NCBI GenBank assembly: GCA_027924585.1 | Contig: BSBM01000965.1 | Span: forward strand, 2,480,001 to 2,544,000 | DNA length: 64,000 nt | Reading direction: 5' to 3' | DNA from: Larix kaempferi | Taxonomy: Eukaryota; Streptophyta; Pinopsida; Pinales; Pinaceae | Made by a program: the position numbers and the translations under genes | In this document: positions 54,348-64,000 of the stretch, piece by piece | Layout: the number at the start of each line of letters is the position of its first letter | Numbering within the stretch: the stretch's first letter is position 1 | The notes under the pieces: model-generated | What the model was told of the DNA's origin: nothing | The model's input: the letters and a program-made list of their open reading frames with translations, nothing else | Database searches by the model: none

Positions 54348-57320
54348 GGCATGTATGACACTTGTTGCACTTACGATGCTAGGGCTTGATATAGCAAAAA
54401 CCAGTCATCATAGCACTTTCGCTATAAATCTGTTTTGGCGAAGTTTTCGAATCTGAAATCTTTATAGGTCGAATTTTAAATCCCCATGTACCTTGTGTCC
54501 AAAGGACAACCTCTAATTCGTTGTACTTTGTGATTTATGATCTGTACAATATAGGGTTTCTGCCTCTTCCAGATCTGAGTCAAAATCAGGTGACCTTGGG
54601 AAAAAGGTCATAACTTGGGCTAGGAAGCTCCAAATGAAATTTCGTAAAAAGTGACAGGTAGTACACAGACTGTACTATATCAAGAACCAGTGACACGTGG
54701 AACGCCATACAATTTTGATCTCCTGTATTATCCCATAAAAAGGTCACGTTACGACAATTAGCATAACTCTCTCTCAGAGAATCCAATTGAGGTCATACCT
54801 ATCAGGATGGAAAGATAACAGGTATATCTATCTCAGAAAAAAATTTCAGAGGCCGAAGTTGAAACAGTGACATGTGGGATGCCGTACAAGTTCGCTATCC
54901 TGTATTATCCCATAAACAGGTCACGTTGCGACACTTGGCATAACTCTCTCTTAGAGAATCCAATTGAGGTAAGACCTGTCGGGATGGAAAGCTAACAGGT
55001 CGGGCTATCTCAAAAAAAATTTCAGACCCTATGGATTGAAAAGTTTGGAGGTACACCAGAAACAATCAGGTACATATTTCTGTCAAAACAAAAAAAAATT
55101 TAGTACCTTCATTCATGGCTTCCGGAATTTAGGGCTTCGGAGAAAGTTGAAATTTTTGTAATCGGAGACCACGGCTGGATGATATTCATCAAAATCAAAA
55201 TTTAAATACCAAGATCAGAATTTTTGGTTGGGCATAAGGCCGGGCTTGATCAGACCCTAGTTCGGGACTTTGATAAAAAAAGTGGAAAATTAGAGCTTCT
55301 ATAAAAATGGGAATTTTTGAAATCTGTGACCACGGCTGGAAGCTCCTCAGAAAAATAGAAGCTTAGAGCTTTGGATCAAACCTTTTGATTGGGAAGAAGA
55401 GTGTAAACCCCAGTTTAGGGTCACGTCCAATGAATCCGGAAGTTTCAAAGGCAAAATTGAGGAGTGAAACTTTGAGTTTTCAAATTCTGAATATACCAAC
55501 TTGATCAGCTCATCAAGGCGCATATTTCTATCCTTTCGGAAATTTGAAATTCAAAGTTTGAATTTTTGGGGTTTCTCTGACAAACCCATATCTAGCTCCA
55601 GGTCCAGCTCTTGCAAAACAAGTGGATTGGGTTAATCCTAGAAGAAGATGGATTGGTCACCTGCATAAGTGAAGAAGTTCCTGTTTCAGAGGGAGATGAG
55701 GCTAATGCCTTACATAAGAATATTACAAGCGATCTTGACAGGTATGACTCATCAAGGTATGTTTTGATATTTGTTCATGATTAAGTTTATGGTATGATTG
55801 TTTTCATGTTATTATGGTTAGTACAATCTTGATTTTAGATTTGTCGTATCACCTTAACAAATTTATGAATGCATGATAGAAAATATTCATTGATTAGGGT
55901 GTTGACACTTATGATTGTACTAGTGCATTATGGTGTTGTATGAGGTTTATGTTGTCTACTAACATGAAAGGTACACTAAGAAAGACAAATCATGTTCTGG
56001 TTCAAGAACATATGATCATGATGACATGAGGACAAAAATTCATCCATTGTCATGGATCTCATAGAAGATCCATTTACGAGGTATGTATAACTTGGTTTTA
56101 TAATGGTTAACCTATGAGATATACAGGTTACTAGAACAAGTCATTGAAGAAGAACAAGAAGACATCATGTGAGTATGTTAGACATAACTAGCTAGCATGC
56201 TAATCCAGGTATGTTTTTCCTATATCAAGATAGAATCCTACTTTGTGTTAGGATCTTATACTGTTGTGTTGTTGATAATGATTATTCATGAAGTCATAGG
56301 TTTGAATAATCATGGGTATATGCATATTATGTGTCTTACCTTAATTAATGATATGACTAACCCGAAGAGTCATAGGTTTGAGTAATTATAGGTTTAGACA
56401 TGTTATGTTTCTTATGATTTGACTAACCATAAGAATCCTACATAAACCTTGAATGCTAATGCTTATTATTTTTGTTTGAAATGATCATGACTATACATGC
56501 TTGAGATTATTGTGTTTTAATAGTATACTAATGAATGTATGATTTTATATGAGATCACAAGGATAACACAATCATGATACTAATAAGCATGCATAGGGAC
56601 CAAGGATGAATATGAGTTCAAGAACAGGTAATCCAGGAAGCAAAGATCAAGAGGGAGCACACTCCAGTTGTTCCTGCAAGAAAGAAAAGGAACACACTTC
56701 AGTAGTTTCTGCAAGGATGCAGATATTTAGAGGGAGTTGACCATCTCTCTACATTCCACAACAAAAAGGTGTAGAAGAAGCTACTTCAGATTAGGACTCT
56801 AGTAGCTCTTGCAAGGAAGCGAAGACTCAGAGGAAGTCCACCCAATGAACAAACAAAGATAAGTATTTGAATTGTCATTTCTTAAATAATACTGTTCAAT
56901 AATGTATATACTGATGTTCCTAGAATTAGGTTGTGTATTATGCATATTAGAATAATTGCATTGATGAATAGTATACTACTAATATGTATGGGTAAGTGGC
57001 CTATGGCACTGTACAACATTCCATTGCTACTTATCTAGAATGAAACCTCTTTGCTGACATGTTGGGAGTTGTGCACACTCTTAACAATGTTCTGGTAGAG
57101 ATTGGAAGGCATCTAGAAAGTTACAGGATATGGATAAATGTTGTATTGAAGCATTGGCTAAGATAATTACATGACTGTATGACATATTTCTTTATGTGTA
57201 AGAATTTGTTCTAAAAACTGTGAGATGTTTTCTAATCATGCAATTTAACTTGTTGTGTAGGAAAGATCGTATGCCATCTCCTACAAAAGAAGAACTACAA
57301 CATTTGTTCAGCAACAAAAT
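54348..57320 (+). other. Non-coding interior of Copia3 (leader or decayed gag)
   Basis: No coding sequence is recognised. Landmarks are a tandem duplication at 54685-55025 and a twice-seen 'gaccacggctgga' phrase (55168 and 55331). 'gaatcataggt' and 'aggtttgagtaat' type phrases recur at 56280-56400, and 'aggaagc' phrases at 56630-56830. The internal repeats suggest a leader rather than a gene. Confidence 0.45.
54685..55025. repeat. Tandem duplication, about 185-bp unit
   Basis: Two diverged copies share 'cctgtattatcccataaa.aggtcacgtt', 'gcataactctctct.agagaatcc' and 'caattgaggt..gacct.tc.ggatggaaag' blocks, starting at about 54690 and 54870. Confidence 0.85.
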
Positions 57321-57329
57321 TATCTATTG

Positions 57330-57890
57330 AAGATATTGAAGTTCCCAGGATACGGGATGAATGCCATGATCTGTCGATCATGAAGAACGATGTTTGGGAT
57401 GCGGTCCCAATAGCTGAAGGGAAGTCTGTTGTAACTTCCAAATGGAACTATCAGATCAAGCATGTTGCAGATGGCAGCATTGAGAAATATAAAAGTGATG
57501 AAATAGAAGATGCACCAGATGGATTTCAAGACAACATGGTGTAGTTATATATGTGTGCAGAACTTGGTATGGTAGGATAGACAGCTTTCTATCCAGTTTG
57601 GGCTTTACCAAGAATAAAGCGGATTCCAACCTTTTCTACAAGGTTGAGGAAGGCAATCCAGTGATACTACTTTTGTATGCGGATAACCTGTTTGTATCAG
57701 GTTAGGATAGATTGATTGCCGACACACAGCGGAAGCTTGCTGCCGAGTTCGAGATGAAGAACTTGGGGATAATGCACTATTTGTTTTTGGCATGGAGGTG
57801 TGGCAGAGTGCAGATGGAATCTTCCTTGGACAAGGGAAGTATGTAGTAGAGATCCTGAATAGGTTCAGGATGATGGATTGCAAGGCCATG
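57330..57890 (+). pseudogene. Copia RT remnant, probably of Copia3
   Basis: In shifting plus-strand frames one reads MKNDVWDAVPIAEGKSVVTSK with WNYQIKHVADGSIEKYKS (RT start), a large gap, then TWYGRIDSFLSSLGFTKNKAD, NPVILLLYADNLFVSG (the catalytic YVDD now YADN), AAEFEMKNLGIMHYLF and, after a frameshift, GMEVWQSADGIFLGQGKYVVE and ILNRFRMMDCKAM. About 80 residues of the middle palm are missing between 57540 and 57560. The remnant ends at the LTR start at 57892. Confidence 0.8.
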
Positions 57891-57891
57891 G
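57887..57891. repeat. Presumed target site CATGG of the right-edge element
   Basis: Five bases before the LTR start TGTCACGTTC; the partner would lie beyond the window. Confidence 0.4.
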
Positions 57892-59280
57892 TGTCACGTT
57901 CCCACCCATTTAACCAATGCAAGGCAGGGTACATGATGCCGAATTCAGGGCTTTCACATGATCTCAACCCATTAGTTAGATTCATATGAAAAAAAATATG
58001 AATATGCAGATGTAAAACAAATCAATTATGATGCACATCGGAATTAAAATATCCACACACATCACTCATGCATATAGCATATCAACAGTTATCAAATTAA
58101 TATAGTGCAGAAGTAAATATAGAGGCATAAAAACACTTATCTTCATTTTTTGCAACTACCCAAGCAACTAGCTATGTCGCTGCAATGTTCCACCTAGCCA
58201 TAGGCTCTTCGACAGCTTATACTGAGTCCATCTGAAGGGCCACCCCCAAGATGGGCATGATTCTCACAAGGAAAGGGAACATTCCAGCTCACACGCAGTC
58301 CATCAACCATTTCATCTCAGCCAAGCCAGTCCAACTGGGTTTATCAGGCTACACTTGAACAATGGATGCTTATTCTCAAGCTCAAGCCAGAACAATGGAT
58401 TACCCCCTTTGCCCATACTCCAACATACTCTTATTTCTCACAACAAAAAGATCATTGACAGGGTTACACATTTACAACAGAGGTGATCACCAAACAGGGT
58501 CCACATTGGCTCTCCCAACTCGTGGTTCACCAAAGCGAACTGTGGAATTTCGATTTTAACCCCAGGGAGCAAAACCAATTTCTCTCCCTTGGTTAGGATC
58601 CTTTCCAATGGCCTAAACAACCTCCAGGAAGACCCACAAATGTTCTGCTTTCTTCCCCACTGGTAATCAATACAAAGATGCCCCTTCCCAGGTAAAAAGA
58701 TGGAGGGAAACCCAGAAAACCATGGAGAAAAACGCCCAGGCAGCTAGAGCTGCGTGAGGGGAGCAATACTGATGGTTTCCTAATGGTTTAGAGAGCAATT
58801 TCATGGCTCTATTCTTGCCCAAGGAGACAAACACAATTTTCCATGAAGGGTGGCTTGCCCATACCCGAATTTGGACAGCCATACCTCTCCATTCCCAAGG
58901 CATTAACTACCTCAACCAACTCTTGGGAGAAATCAATGGTTGGGTACAAAAGTCAACATGGGTAGTTGAGGGTTTGATGGGTCTCTCATTGACACTTGGC
59001 TTGAACTGAATTGGCTCAAGGGTTTGAATGTTTTCCCTCCCAATTCCTTGTGAAATCATGCCCCCATCTCTTTGTTGCATTGCATAGCTAGTTGTGGGTA
59101 TTTTTATTAAAATGTATATTACATGATGTTGAAATTCCAATGTGCCTGGCTAGCACGCAAAGCATATGCATCAATAAATCGATGGCGGGGCCTTGGCCTT
59201 GAGCTCCTCACCATGATTTCATAACAAATATTACATCAATTACATTGAATGTAATGGGGGTCAATAATGGGGACGTTACA
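57892..59280 (-). repeat. 3' LTR of the right-edge element
   Basis: The ends are near-perfect inverted repeats: TGTCACGTTCCC at the left, and GGGGACGTTACA at the right, which reads TGTAACGTCCCC on the minus strand. The polypurine tract abuts the right end. No second LTR is in the window. Length about 1.39 kb. Confidence 0.75.
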
Positions 59281-59300
59281 TTCCCCTCCCCTTGGAATAA
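59281..59300 (-). promoter_or_regulatory. Polypurine tract of the right-edge element
   Basis: The minus strand reads CCAAGGGGAGGGGAA directly before the LTR start TGTAACG. It is preceded by 'cactgaggacagtgttatt', a wording common in plant LTR elements just before this tract. Confidence 0.85.
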
Positions 59301-60339
59301 CACTGTCCTCAGTGTTCCAATACTTCATATTATATACCCACTTTACACAGGTCCAAAATTCACAACTGGTGGCAGGTCTATCCTGCAATTCGTCTCTTTA
59401 CTTTGACCTTTCACGATCAATTCCTTTGGTTTCCTCAAGCTAGTCCTGCTAGCTTTGGTCTTCCAGCTCTGTAGGTGGGCATTGCTCCAGAGCAATCCCT
59501 TTCCGTTATTCACCTTCCAGCTGATCTTCAAGTCTGGAATTTCATGGATGCCATCTTTCTTGTTGTCCCGACAACTATCTGTGAGACTTATCATGGCAAT
59601 TCCTGTAAGGACAAGCATAACACAATAATAAAATTAGTCAATTATTTTCCTAATTGACTTGGAACGTCCATGCTTTACTCATGAGACTTCCACACATTTC
59701 ATGCTTTCCCACACACACATGAACTCATTCATGTTCATCCTTTCACAAAAAAAATAACTATTTCAGCATTCACAATTCATTTCAAGCAATGAAACACAAA
59801 TTTGTTTTCATTTATGACATGCACTCAACAATCCTTTGTTTCTAAGATGCATCAGTCAAAAGAAAGAGAAGAGTAAGAGTTTTCCCCCTCTTAGTCTTGT
59901 TCCAATTCGGAGCCACACCATCACTGGTGGTTCTATGCTCCTTGGCCTCTTTCACTTCAATATGAATGTTTGACTTGCCCCTTTCTTGGCTATGACACTT
60001 GGTGTCTAAGGTCTGTTTAAAGCTTTTCAACTTGGGTACCCCTTCCCATTCTGCTTACAGAACCTTTGGCTGCTATGACCCACTCATGTCCACTAGCACC
60101 ATCTTTCATTACTGCTCATACTGAGCTCTTTAGAACAGTCATATGTCCCACATGCATCCTCCAGATGCTTTCATATTCCTTGCTTCCAGCAGTACCTACA
60201 CTCAAACATTGAATCAATTCACATGCTTAGTGTATTTTTATAAGGTTTATCCCCAAATGAGAATTTAAGAAATCATAATTAAATCATATACACATGTATA
60301 TTCATAAGTAAGAGTTGAAAGATAACCAAATACTTATCT

Positions 60340-60915
60340 TTATTGGATGTCTTCACTTTACTCCACAGGATCCTTCTTTGCTTTCCAAGCATTGGATTTA
60401 TCGTGGATACAATAATGAATGTTGGGCCAACATGCAGGCTACATCACAATCATTCGAATAGGCAATGCCAGGCCAGTACGCTGACTGGTTTTATCAATCA
60501 TTTCCTTTAGCAATATGTTAGGCCAGTGCTCTAACTAGTTTTATCAATTATTTAAGGGGTGTTGGGCCAACGTACACGCTACTTTACCATATCAAGTAGT
60601 TAATGCCCAACTAGTCACTCTCTGGACTTATCAAGAACTTTATAGTGTTCAAACCAGCTACTCCCTGGATTTCTTAATAATTTATATCACCCACTCATTT
60701 ACTCTTTGGATTTACCAGCAATTTATAGTCTTTCATGGTCTTGCCTTCCTGTAATGACCAAGGTTTCCAATAAAGAAACAATAGTGTATCAGCTTAGCTG
60801 TTAGAAGACTTATAGCTGAAAATCTTCATTATTCCAAACAAGACATAAATGAAAATGAATACTTATCTGTATTGTGCGTTTCCCCTCTGGTCCACAGGAT
60901 CCAGCTTCTCTTTGC
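60340..60915. repeat. Two diverged copies of a block about 525 bp apart
   Basis: 'atacttatct.tattg' followed about 30 bases later by 'ccacaggatcc..cttc' is present at about 60330-60380 and 60860-60915. Between them 'ggccaa.c..aca.gcta' type lines recur, suggesting a larger repeat of about 520 bp. Confidence 0.5.
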
Positions 60916-61132
60916 AAGCCTTGGGATCGCCTATGGACTTGGATATAGTTAATGCTTAACCAGTACACCTCCCCCATCGGCTGAATTTACCAAGCATTTG
61001 GTGGTTCCCAACCAGTCCCGTACCTGGTTGTCCCTCTCCAATGCCGAGCCAGCACATTCGTCTGGGTCATCAACCAATGGAAGGAAACTGCGCCACCTGA
61101 CCAGTATAGGTCAAGGCTCTACTATGGAGCCA

Positions 61133-61250
61133 TAGGTATCTCAGGGTTTTCAATCAGTCATCGGCACCCACCATCCCACTGCTGACCCAATAGGCATCTC
61201 AGGGTTTTCAATCAGTCCTCGGCGCCTGCCCCCCCACTGCTGACCCAATA
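61133..61250. repeat. Tandem duplication, about 59-bp unit
   Basis: Two copies of 'atctcagggttttcaatcagtc' followed by 'tcggc.cc..cc..cccactgc' and 'tgacccaatag', at about 61136 and 61195. Confidence 0.85.
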
Positions 61251-64000
61251 GAGATTTCATGCCTTTACCATTGTCACCACACCTTCTTGCACCGTAACCC
61301 TTCACACACATCAACTCTTTTATTTATACAAGGAGGCCACTCCTTCTCTTGTGCAAATCGGTGGTTCCTTTTAGGAACTTTATAGGTGACTTTCTTGACT
61401 GTAGGTTAACATGACCCCTACTCACACAAGGATGATACCTTCTCTTATTACACAACTCTTCGGGCCTGTCCATCCCTTCTGGTAATATTTCATGTGAGCA
61501 TAGAAAGGTTGCCAATTCCCATCCAGTCCCTTTGCGTACCCTTCTTCACCTTGCCCTTTTAATGTGGAATATCAATCTGCATCTGTGTAGGCTGACAGCA
61601 CAAGAAGGATAAGCAAGCTCATCAGTATTGCTGTTCAATTCTTAACCACATTCCATATCATTCACTACCAAGTATTGAAACACCAGGAATGTGTCCATTC
61701 CCTTAGGGTGTAGTCAATATTGAAAACCCTACCATGAACCAGCAACAGGAAAGGTGTGCACCCCCCTTTCTGATGTGCGCCATGTAGGCCCTAATCATAC
61801 TCAAGTAGTTTGCAATGATATAAATAAGATAGAGCATGCTCTGCATATTCATCCTAATAATTTAGACATACATGTTCTTGTCTAGGGGTCACATAATACT
61901 CATTCATCTTGCATATATGTCTCACATGCCTTCTGGGCATAGCTTTACCATCTCACTTCCATGGTTTACTGACATGCGGTTTGGCTGAGACATTATCAAC
62001 ATTTACAATGGCGTTTCACCCGAAACCCATTTCCAAAGCATGGGATCCTTCCCATCTAGTTTGGCTTCTGCAGGCCATCGCACATGGTCTTCCTGCAATG
62101 TGTCATCCTCGCACACTTTATCAAATAGCCCAAACAGTCAACAACATTTAGCAATAATCTTCAAATATGATTGTTCCATAACCAATCAATAGCATTAATA
62201 ATTAAATTCAATATGAATTTACAATTCTGTCTCCTACAGAAATTGATTTGCTTAGCAATGAGTCTCTCCTCGTATTGTTTGGCTCTTGTAAAGTGGTATC
62301 ACTCTGCCCATTATGGTTTCACCTTTGCTACCATACCTGAACATCCACCTACAGCATGTCCTCTTGACACAATTCTATATAAGACAAACAATCATTAGCA
62401 ATTATAAGCAAATTCTCAAATCTCAAATTTGTAACTCTGTTTTCCTACAGAAATTAGATTGGCAACTATGAGATTATTCTCATAAACTTAAACCAAACAA
62501 TTTTCAGATTTGTTTCATGCGTAAATTTACAACCATGAGAACCTTCTCATAACCTTTGGCTTTTGCACATGGTAGGGTCCCGGTCTTTACTATGGACTTA
62601 TCCTCATTGCCATACGCAAGACTTTTCTACCTGAAAACTGAAACTTCAATCAACCAAACACGTTGTGAGTATCTGTGCATATAATCCTTTCATTGCCATA
62701 ACAGTTACTGAAGTGATCTCAGAATTATAAAACTCAATAATTCAAACACCTTCAGTTGTTTAATATTTGAAATGTAATGAAACATATACACATTTCTATA
62801 CATGCATCACTATCACAATAAAATTGCAAGACATAGTCACACTATCCATGCAATTTAAATAACTGTAAATACTCATTACTTCCTTTCCATGCAGCTCTGT
62901 CCTTCCACAGAGCATTCCAGCAGCCCATCGATCATGATTTGGCTCTTCATGCACTTACTATTCTGCATTCATAACAGCCCATGAAATGATCCTAGATTTA
63001 TCATCAATTCATCATTTATTTTGCAATAACATATGAATCATCCCTATGCATTCATACAATGCATCACAAGATTTATAAAATCTCTTAATGCACATCTACT
63101 CAATGCTACCTTGCATTATTTCATGAGTACTATGCATTCAAGCATATTATGATCGAAACATGACTATCTCATATAACTTGCATTACCATAATCAGGACCA
63201 CCAGTGCTCACTTGCTTTGGTTATTAGGCACATAACTAACATACACATGGCATGATATAAATTCATATGAATGCATTGAGATTTCTAAACAGTCATAGGG
63301 TGTAAGGATCATTTCCTTCACTTACCCACACCTCACCAAGCTTGGTAGGTTAATAGTCCCAATCGGTATTCAATATCACATGCAAACTATCTCAACATAG
63401 CTCAAACATAGTTGAAGAGATCTTACCAAATCCTCTTTCAACATTCATGCAATTTGGCACCAATAATCATTACCTGCATGGTTACCATTAACATCGCTTG
63501 ATGTTACCTGATTAGTTGGCCTCTTACCAAGGTTGCTCAGTCTTTTTTTCCAACTTGTTGATCATAAATTTGTTGCACCATCATTTCTGCATAAGGTTGT
63601 TGCCTTCATACAACAACATCCTCAGCACATTTAGCCATGCTCTTTGTTATCTTTGGTCCTACAACCAATACCAACATCAATAGTGATTATCAACCACAAT
63701 ATTCTCCATTAGTGGTTCATTGCATATGCAGACTTCATTATTCTACCAATATGCAATATCCCATTTAGGCACAAGCATTTCCATATGCACTATGCAATGT
63801 TTGTTAAGATGACATCTAGTGCATATACATCTATGTAATCCCTTACATTTTAACATTTTTATGCCATATGACAATTTCATAATTATAAGTATGATAACAA
63901 ACAGGGTTTTAAGGAATTGTTCCCTTTTCGATCCCTCATTGTAACATGGAATTCCTCTTCCATATCATGCAATTGTAGAGATTGCCCATTTTGACAACAA

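Larger units (their letters stand above)
47490..57891 (+). mobile_element. Copia3: plus-strand LTR element interrupted by Copia2
   Basis: The left end is an LTR plus primer site (47490-48152). After 18 more bases Copia2 is inserted (48176-54342), and the Copia3 interior resumes at 54348. Pieces of a plus-strand copia RT at 57330-57890 fit this element in strand and order, but nothing else ties them to it. The element is cut at 57891 by another LTR; its 3' end is not seen. The long non-coding stretch 54348-57320 would be its leader and decayed gag. Confidence 0.55.
57892..64000 (-). mobile_element. Right-edge LTR element, 3' end, largely non-coding
   Basis: A 1,389-bp LTR (57892-59280) is followed by a polypurine tract on the minus strand, so the element is read right to left and extends beyond 64000. 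The 4.7 kb of interior in the window has no RT, integrase or gag that I can recognise. Either this is a long 3' untranslated region or the element is a large non-autonomous derivative (LARD-like). It interrupts the copia RT remnant at 57891. Confidence 0.7.
59301..64000 (-). other. Interior of the right-edge element with diverged repeats
   Basis: No gene is recognised over 4.7 kb; frames of up to about 80 codons lack motifs. Repetitive phrases include 'gttgggccaac', 'aggccagt.c.ctga.t.gttttatcaat' (60420-60600), an 'actccacaggatcc' block seen at about 60360 and again, altered, at about 60892, and a duplicated unit at 61133-61250. From 62150 on, 'aatt.gc.aat' and 'catatgcat' words dominate without clear period. 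Confidence 0.5.

Noticed and set aside
61909-62398. Two short plus-strand ORFs of 80 and 75 codons near the right edge
   Set aside because: Low-complexity composition, no motif, and inside the non-coding interior of an LTR element.

Overview
This window reads as nuclear DNA from a large, repeat-rich plant genome. A gymnosperm is my best guess, but that is inference: the sequence shows AT-rich DNA, deep nesting of old LTR retrotransposons that still keep both LTRs, and no recognisable host gene. Almost everything I can identify is retroelement sequence. No rRNA gene, tRNA gene, CRISPR array or intact single-copy gene was seen.

Left block (1-22.3 kb). After a degenerate telomere-like repeat (1-780) comes an old minus-strand Ty3/gypsy element, called TatA here (about 1226-22229). 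From right to left it carries LTR, gag with several zinc knuckles, protease, a second gag-like domain, RT, RNase H, integrase, an accessory ORF and the other LTR. Two later elements sit inside it. One is a 3,271-bp non-autonomous LTR element (10880-14150) whose only plausible gene encodes a coiled-coil protein. The other is a Tekay-like chromovirus (15435-21545) inserted in TatA's right LTR. Both have identical-length LTR pairs and perfect 5-bp target-site duplications.

Middle block (22.3-38.5 kb). This is mostly anonymous AT-rich DNA. It holds a probable gypsy 3' LTR (27171-28090), a TatA-family gag fragment on the minus strand (TatC, 29214-30720), a duplicated unit of about 360 bp, a satellite with a monomer of about 166 bp (31455-32835), and a degenerate minus-strand coding region of an unnamed repetitive protein family (33875-36880).

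Right block (38.5-64 kb). A plus-strand relative of TatA (TatB) is cut in its pol region at 43680 by a minus-strand copia element (Copia1). Copia1 is cut at 47489 by a plus-strand LTR with a primer-binding site (Copia3). Copia3 is cut by an almost complete minus-strand copia (Copia2, 48176-54342, TSD GATAT). Its right part ends at another minus-strand LTR element starting at 57892, whose mostly non-coding interior runs off the window.

Every coding region is damaged. Most in-frame stops are the kind made from CAG, CAA, CGA or TGG by C-to-T change on one strand or the other, as expected for long-methylated, silenced transposons. Visible LTR divergence (counted by eye) is about 3% for the chromovirus, 4.6% for Copia2 and 7.5% for the non-autonomous element, so insertions were spread over time. 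I found no clearly new biological system. The best candidates for follow-up are the non-autonomous coiled-coil element, the unusual domain order of the TatA/TatB family, and the degenerate gene at 34-37 kb.
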